In this document: piece after piece, positions 59,708 to 64,000 of the stretch | Layout: each line of letters opens with the position of its first letter | Position numbering within the stretch: the stretch's first letter is position 1 | Assembly: GCF_020379485.1 (NCBI RefSeq) | Contig: NC_063445.1 | Span: 56,383,422-56,447,421, forward strand | Reading direction: 5' to 3' | DNA length: 64,000 nt | Origin: Brassica napus | Lineage: Eukaryota; Streptophyta; Magnoliopsida; Brassicales; Brassicaceae | Translations under genes and position numbers: made by a program | Notes under the pieces: generated by a model | Databases searched by the model: none | Told to the model about the DNA's origin: nothing | The model's input: only the letters and a program-made list of their open reading frames with translations

Positions 59708-62542
59708 TTAAGATGTTTGATTATAGGTTGTGGTTGTATCCGCTGTGTGATGGTAGTAAGACTGATTCACCGCATTCCAGTCTCCTGTTGCAGCATATGC
59801 CTGGCTTGCAGCATTCCAATCAGTTGTCCTGGGAGCCCCTGGCACAGAACCTTGCGCCACAGCTTGTTGACTGTATGCACCAGCATGAGCACTGTATTGA
59901 GGCGTGTATCCAACAGCCTGGGCACCATATTGCGTTGTGTATCCAACAGCTTGACCATACGGTTGTTGAGCGTACCCAGCTGCTGCATCTTGGGGTTGCT
60001 GAGCGTATCCAGTTGTTGCAGCATAGGGTTGCTGAGCGTATCCAGTTGCTGCAGCATGGGGTTGCTGACCGTATCCAGTTGCTACATCTTGGAGTTGTTG
60101 AGCGTATCCAGTTGCTGCATCATAGGATTGCTGAGCGTATCCAGTTGTTGCAGCATGGGGTTGTTGAGCGTATCCAGCAGCTGCATCTTGGGGTTGCTGA
60201 GCATACCCAGTTGTTGCAGCATGGGGTTGCTGAGCGTACCCAGTTGAAGCAGCATGGTTTTGCTGAGCGTACGCAGTTGCTGCAGAATAGGGTTGATGAG
60301 CGTACGCAGTTTCATGGGGTTGTTGAGTATATCCAGGTCCACCAGTATAGAGTTGACTATGTTGCTGTGGTGGATAACTAACTGCTCCAGCATATGATTC
60401 TGTACTTTCTCCCACACTCCCAGGCTGTGAATGAGTGGTGGTGTAATTACCCGTTACGGTCTGAGGTTTGTATGCGTAATCAGTTGCTACTTGTGGGACT
60501 TCACCATGTGCCGGTGTAGGATAGCCAGCTGTTGCAGCATTAACTGCCTGCATGGACGCTGTGGTATTCGGAGCTGTAGATGCTTCTGGGTGATAATAAG
60601 TCCCAGCAAGGGTCTCATGCTGCTGACTAGCTTCCCTTTCGTTTTGTGATGCTGAAGCATAGAGCTCGCTTCTATAAACACTCCCGTTAGCTGCAGACGC
60701 AGACAAGTGCTCATTCCCAGGTAATGTCGAAAGGTAATACTTCTTATCATAATAAGGTGCAGCAAATTGATCCTTCTCCGATGGTGCTTCCGGATGATAT
60801 TCATTTTCCGAGGACAAGGGCTCTGGTGCACTTCCATATCTGTCACAGCAAAAAAAAAGCACTAATAATTACACATTCACTTATAGGTACTGCAAAACCA
60901 TAAAACAGAAACAAGATAAAGGAGTCTAATAAGACTAGTAGAGTTGTATCGTTTGTAATATTTCTCATAATTTGTAATAGCATTAAAAATGAGTCTAGTA
61001 TAGTTCTCAGTTTGATCTACGCTGGTAAACCTCTGATGACTACAAATATCAGGTCCAAATTAGCAGACTAACCATCAAGTTATGGACTAAAAACCAATAC
61101 AACCATAGTTACCTCCGGATATTAGATAAAATGGTAAGGTATTTGAGCTGAGGGTCTTGTATAGATGAGCGTGAAGGGTCTCCTATCAACCGTTGCTGCT
61201 GACTTTCTGCAGGAGAATAAGGCTGATCCAAGTTTGAGAGATATCCTCTTTCTCTCACTGGGGTTGTGTAGCCGCCATCTTGTCTGGAGTAACTATGATT
61301 AAACAGATGTGAGCGAGCAGACAAAGGATCTAAAACTGACGAAGCTTTCTTAAGTTGTGTAGCAGCAATGAACCGTTCCTCGAAAGATAGCTCCCTGGAT
61401 GATGCTGAGGCTCCAGAAGCGAATCTATGAGGTAATGCATCGAGTTGTGGAGCAGCAAATGAACGAAACAATGATAACAAAGACATCACCTACAAATCCA
61501 TGATTATTTTAAATTCAGCAACATTGTAATCACAATTCACAATACGAAAGTCTAGCACAATAGTGTTCTAAAAATCGGTTCCACCTACTCCGAAAATCAG
61601 ACCTAAACAAAACAATTCTTTCAGAACGATTCTTCAAAAAACCAGTCTTAACACACAAAAAAATCGGTCTAGGCTCCCGCGCTAATCAATAATCTCATAC
61701 AAAGCGCCTAACCAACGCCTAGCGATTTCTTGAACATTGGTAAATAACAAGGAAGAATGTAACAATTCTTTCAGAACGATTCTTCAAAAAAATCAGTCTA
61801 ACACACTAAAAAATCAGTCTAATCAATAATCTCATATAAAGCGCCTAACCAGCACCTAGCGATTTCTCGAACATCGGTAAATAACAAGGAAGAATGTAAC
61901 AATTTTTTCAGAACGATTAAAAAAAAAATCGGTCTAGACGCCCGCCTAATCAATAATCTCATACAACTATTTCTTGAACATTGGTAAAATAACAAGGAAG
62001 AGTAGTGTATTAACTTGGTGAGGAGCAAGCTCTTGATTAAACTTTCCCCCTTTGTAATTCTCATAGATAGCAGACTTAAAAGTACTCTCCGGCAAAGGAT
62101 AACAATTCTCAACAATCCTAAACCCAACCTGCCAAGATTAAGATTAAAAAAAGATTAATCTAAAAAAAAAAACACAAAACAAAACCTTTTGTATTCAAAT
62201 CCTCACCTGAGCAGGATACATCTTATCAAAAGCATCAGGCTCAATATCCATCTTCCCACCAACACTAGCCTCATACACACCATAGAGAAGCCTCTTCTCA
62301 AAGTCGTAAAGAAACAGCTTCATCCCCGGTTTGATCCGCTCGACAACTCCTTTCCCACCTCTCGGGATCCCGAAGACTCGGTAACGGAAGCAATCCGGTT
62401 TGGTTCTTCCGTTACACATGAAGATGTAGCCAGGGAGGTGCTGTTCAACAACGGACGAGTTGCCGTAGAGAGCCACGAGAGAAGCTCTGTTGGTTTGCTC
62501 ACCGTCTGAGAAGTCCATCTCCGCCTCCATAGTCTCTGCCAT
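59708..62542 (-). CDS. DCD-domain protein with Tyr/Gln-rich repeat tail
   Basis: DCD (development and cell death) proteins are plant-specific and respond to stress or hormones. Four exons, 62542-62207, 62128-62015, 61489-61113 and 60839-59708, sum to 652 codons plus stop. Exons 1-2 hold the DCD domain, with GYIFMCNGRTKPDCFRYRVF, GMKLFLYDFEKRLLYGVYEA and ENCYPLPESTFKSAIYENY. The exon 3 part is a Ser/Arg-rich linker (SFEERFIAATQLKKASSVLD). Exon 4 is low-complexity. After YDKKYYLSTLPGNEHLSAS it turns into about ten 11-residue units of the type YAQQPHAATTG and ends WNAVNQSYYHHTADTTTTYN. The location next to BON1 matches the DCD gene At5g61910 as I recall it. The tail looks prion-like and may promote condensation; this is inference. 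Confidence 0.9.
59950..60340 (-). repeat. 33-bp tandem minisatellite in the DCD exon 4
   Basis: About ten to eleven imperfect units of 33 bp share the core TTGCTGAGCGTATCCAGTTG on the plus strand. All units keep the frame of the DCD protein. The repeat has few stops in other frames, which produces long overlapping ORFs on the opposite strand. Confidence 0.9.
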
Positions 62543-62879
62543 TGTTTGTGTGTAACTTTAGGGATTTGAGAGATTGATGTGGGATCGAATCTTGATAATT
62601 GACGTACCGGAGGAAGAGGGATGAGGGATTTGGGAAGCCCTAGGGAGGAGAAATTGAATTGGGATCAGGATGCTCGAGGATCTGATAAGTGCGAATCTGT
62701 AGAAGGTTTGTTCATGAAAGATGATGACTTTCGTTCAATAACTGAAAGAAAGGAAGCTCGCGTGGGTGATTATGGAAGATGAGTGGGCCGAGACCTAATG
62801 GGCCTTTATAGATTAATATAGGCCTCCTATTTAACTAACGGATCCATCAGATTGCTCGAAATTTGACCAGGGTAGAAAA
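62543..62879. other. DCD leader and promoter
   Basis: It holds the upstream region of the DCD gene, whose transcription runs leftward. I saw no clear TATA box and no coding frame. Confidence 0.4.
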
Positions 62880-63480
62880 ACAGGAACCGAGGAACCGAAC
62901 CGAAATACCGGAAACCGGAACTAGACTGAAACCTTCAAATATCCGAACGATTCTTAGATTTTTATATTCAAAATAACCGAACCGAGAACTGAACGGATAA
63001 CCGAATAAATAAAAATATTAATTATATATACATATAACATAACTATATATATAATTTAAAAATCTGTTAAAACTATCCAAAAATAGTTGAAGATATCTAA
63101 ATTATTATAAAGTATCTGAACTACCCAAAAATATCTGAAACTATCCAGATAGTTTTATCTGAAATATCCAAAGTAATCTGAAATATCCAAATATCCAAAA
63201 TAATCGAAATATCCAGATATCCAAACTTCTTATTTTAATCATCCTTAATTATTTGATATTTTACCTTAAATAACCGATATTTTATCTGAATTACCAAAAC
63301 TATCCGAATCCGAACCGGAACCAAATAAACTGATTTTTTCCGGATATTTTCCGGTTCCTAGTTTTACTATCCAAACTGAACCGAACTCAAAAAAACTATC
63401 CGAACCGAACTGAACTGAACTGAAAGTAGATTAAACCTTATATCCTAACTATCCGAAATTCGTTATACCCGAACCAAGCC
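62880..63480. repeat. 'CCGAACC / ATCCGAA' repeat block
   Basis: About 600 bp is dominated by short motifs such as GAACCGAACCGAA, ATCCAAATATCC, TATCCGAACCG and AACTGAACTGAA. The left end (GGAACCGAGGAACCGAACC) and right end (CTATCCGAACCGAACTG) are GC-richer than the AT-rich centre. It belongs to the same dispersed group as the blocks at 13800, 15130 and 54541. Probably a nonautonomous element. Confidence 0.6.
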
Positions 63481-63544
63481 ATATGTGAAATGCCCAGGCG
63501 TACTCCAAATCATACAGAGATTTGAGATTTGTAAAGTTAAAAGA

Positions 63545-63850
63545 CACGTGTTATATCTCCTGCTACTTGACACTTGTCTAATCATCATGTTCATACCCAG
63601 CATGAAGACGATTTTACGTAAAAGTCTTGTGCGTCGTCTCTTTCAAGACCAAAGATACTTCTCTACGATGAAGACGATTCTGCATCTAACTCAAACCCGA
63701 AGATGCACTCGTATTTTGGTTTATTCAGAGAATCGAAGCGGGGTTGTGTGTACAAATCTCAAACGGGGGAAAAAATGCACACAAGATGTTCGACACAATT
63801 CCTCAATGGGTCAACATTGGGTCTGCGTTGTTTATTTTTTCTCATCACGT
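63545..63850 (+). promoter_or_regulatory. G-box promoter of the third DUF627-family gene
   Basis: CACGTG sites are at 63545-63550 and 63845-63850. Reverse complemented, the second region (GCTGGCTTTTATCACGTGA) and the nearby GAGGAATTGTGTCGAACATC match the promoters of the two DUF629 genes at 36.9 and 40.5 kb. The second member of the G-box pair has been lost here. Confidence 0.55.
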
Positions 63851-63985
63851 GATAAAAGCCAGCATCTTGAGTCCGTTGCTGTTATATTCTGTTATCTTCC
63901 CGCTTCTTCTCTCAAGACGAAAACAAAAAAGACTCTTGAGAGCACCCCCCAAGAAAGCTGCAAGAACCTTTGAGAATCGTCTTCC

Positions 63986-64000
63986 ATGGAGTACACTTCC
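63986..64000 (+). CDS. Start of a third DUF627-family gene (cut by window)
   Basis: Only ATG and four further codons (MEYTS) are in the window. The 5' context TGAGAATCGT(C/T)..., 10-20 bases before the ATG, matches the context before the ATG at 36830 (TTGAGAATCGTTGACTAATG), and the promoters match too. The gene is on the opposite strand from the other two. It sits right after the DCD gene, where I recall the At5g61940-61960 cluster, so it is probably the ancestral-position copy. Confidence 0.5.

Noticed and set aside
59546..60381. Two long plus-strand ORFs (233 and 222 codons) opposite the DCD gene
   Set aside because: They are by-products of the 33-bp repeat, which lacks stops in several frames. 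The minus-strand frame matches the DCD protein.

Overview
The window is plant nuclear DNA from a Brassicaceae species, most likely an AT-rich, transposon-loaded relative of Brassica. The evidence is split genes with GT-AG introns, plant-only families (LEAFY, ERF, DCD, BONZAI, SURNod19, DUF627/DUF629) and Brassicaceae-type Helitrons and MITEs. The gene order TSN2 (+), CNX1 (-), SURNod19 (-), LFY (+), ERF114 (-), BON1 (-), DCD (-), DUF627 family is, from memory, that of Arabidopsis chromosome 5 around At5g61780 to At5g61960. Several genes I remember between these in Arabidopsis are not seen here, which fits a fractionated copy after polyploidy.

Layout. 1-4.8 kb: AT-rich DNA, a foldback element with about 285-bp inverted repeats, and a one-exon membrane-protein gene. 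5.1-9.9 kb: TSN2 (15 coding exons), converging on calnexin CNX1 (10.7-13.4 kb), whose promoter carries a perfect ER-stress element. 14.6-21.8 kb: a SURNod19 gene split by a 5,039-bp LTR retrotransposon with matching 766-bp LTRs, a 5-bp target duplication and one Gag-like ORF without pol. 21.9-28.4 kb: gene-poor DNA with a small Helitron inside one arm of a local duplication, and a polyA retroposon carrying a nested hAT MITE. 28.5-31.0 kb: LEAFY, intact. 31.7-40.4 kb: a DUF627/DUF629 ubiquitin-hydrolase-related gene with an in-frame internal exon-block duplication, then its decayed tandem copy. Their promoters share a paired G-box cassette, triplicated in one case beside a 33-nt G run.

42.4-48.3 kb: a candidate 5.9-kb Helitron holding pieces of at least three genes: a CDKB2 kinase with its introns, a probable beta-galactosidase exon pair, and RPA-like OB-fold pieces. 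It also has a 0.7-kb internal tandem duplication. 49.3-50.3 kb: ERF114. 50.8-52.6 kb: three MITE-type repeats. 53.8-57.2 kb: BON1 (16 exons). 59.7-62.5 kb: a DCD-domain protein with a Tyr/Gln-rich tail of 33-bp repeats. The last 15 bases begin a third DUF627-family gene.

The host genes form no operon. They are a conserved neighbourhood covering RNA stability, ER folding, flowering, bud and stem-cell regulation, and membrane or stress signalling. The novelty lies in what mobile DNA has done between and inside them. Exon coordinates were read by eye from splice consensus and reading frame. In TSN2, CNX1, SURNod19, LFY, ERF114, BON1 and DCD the exon lengths sum to a multiple of three.
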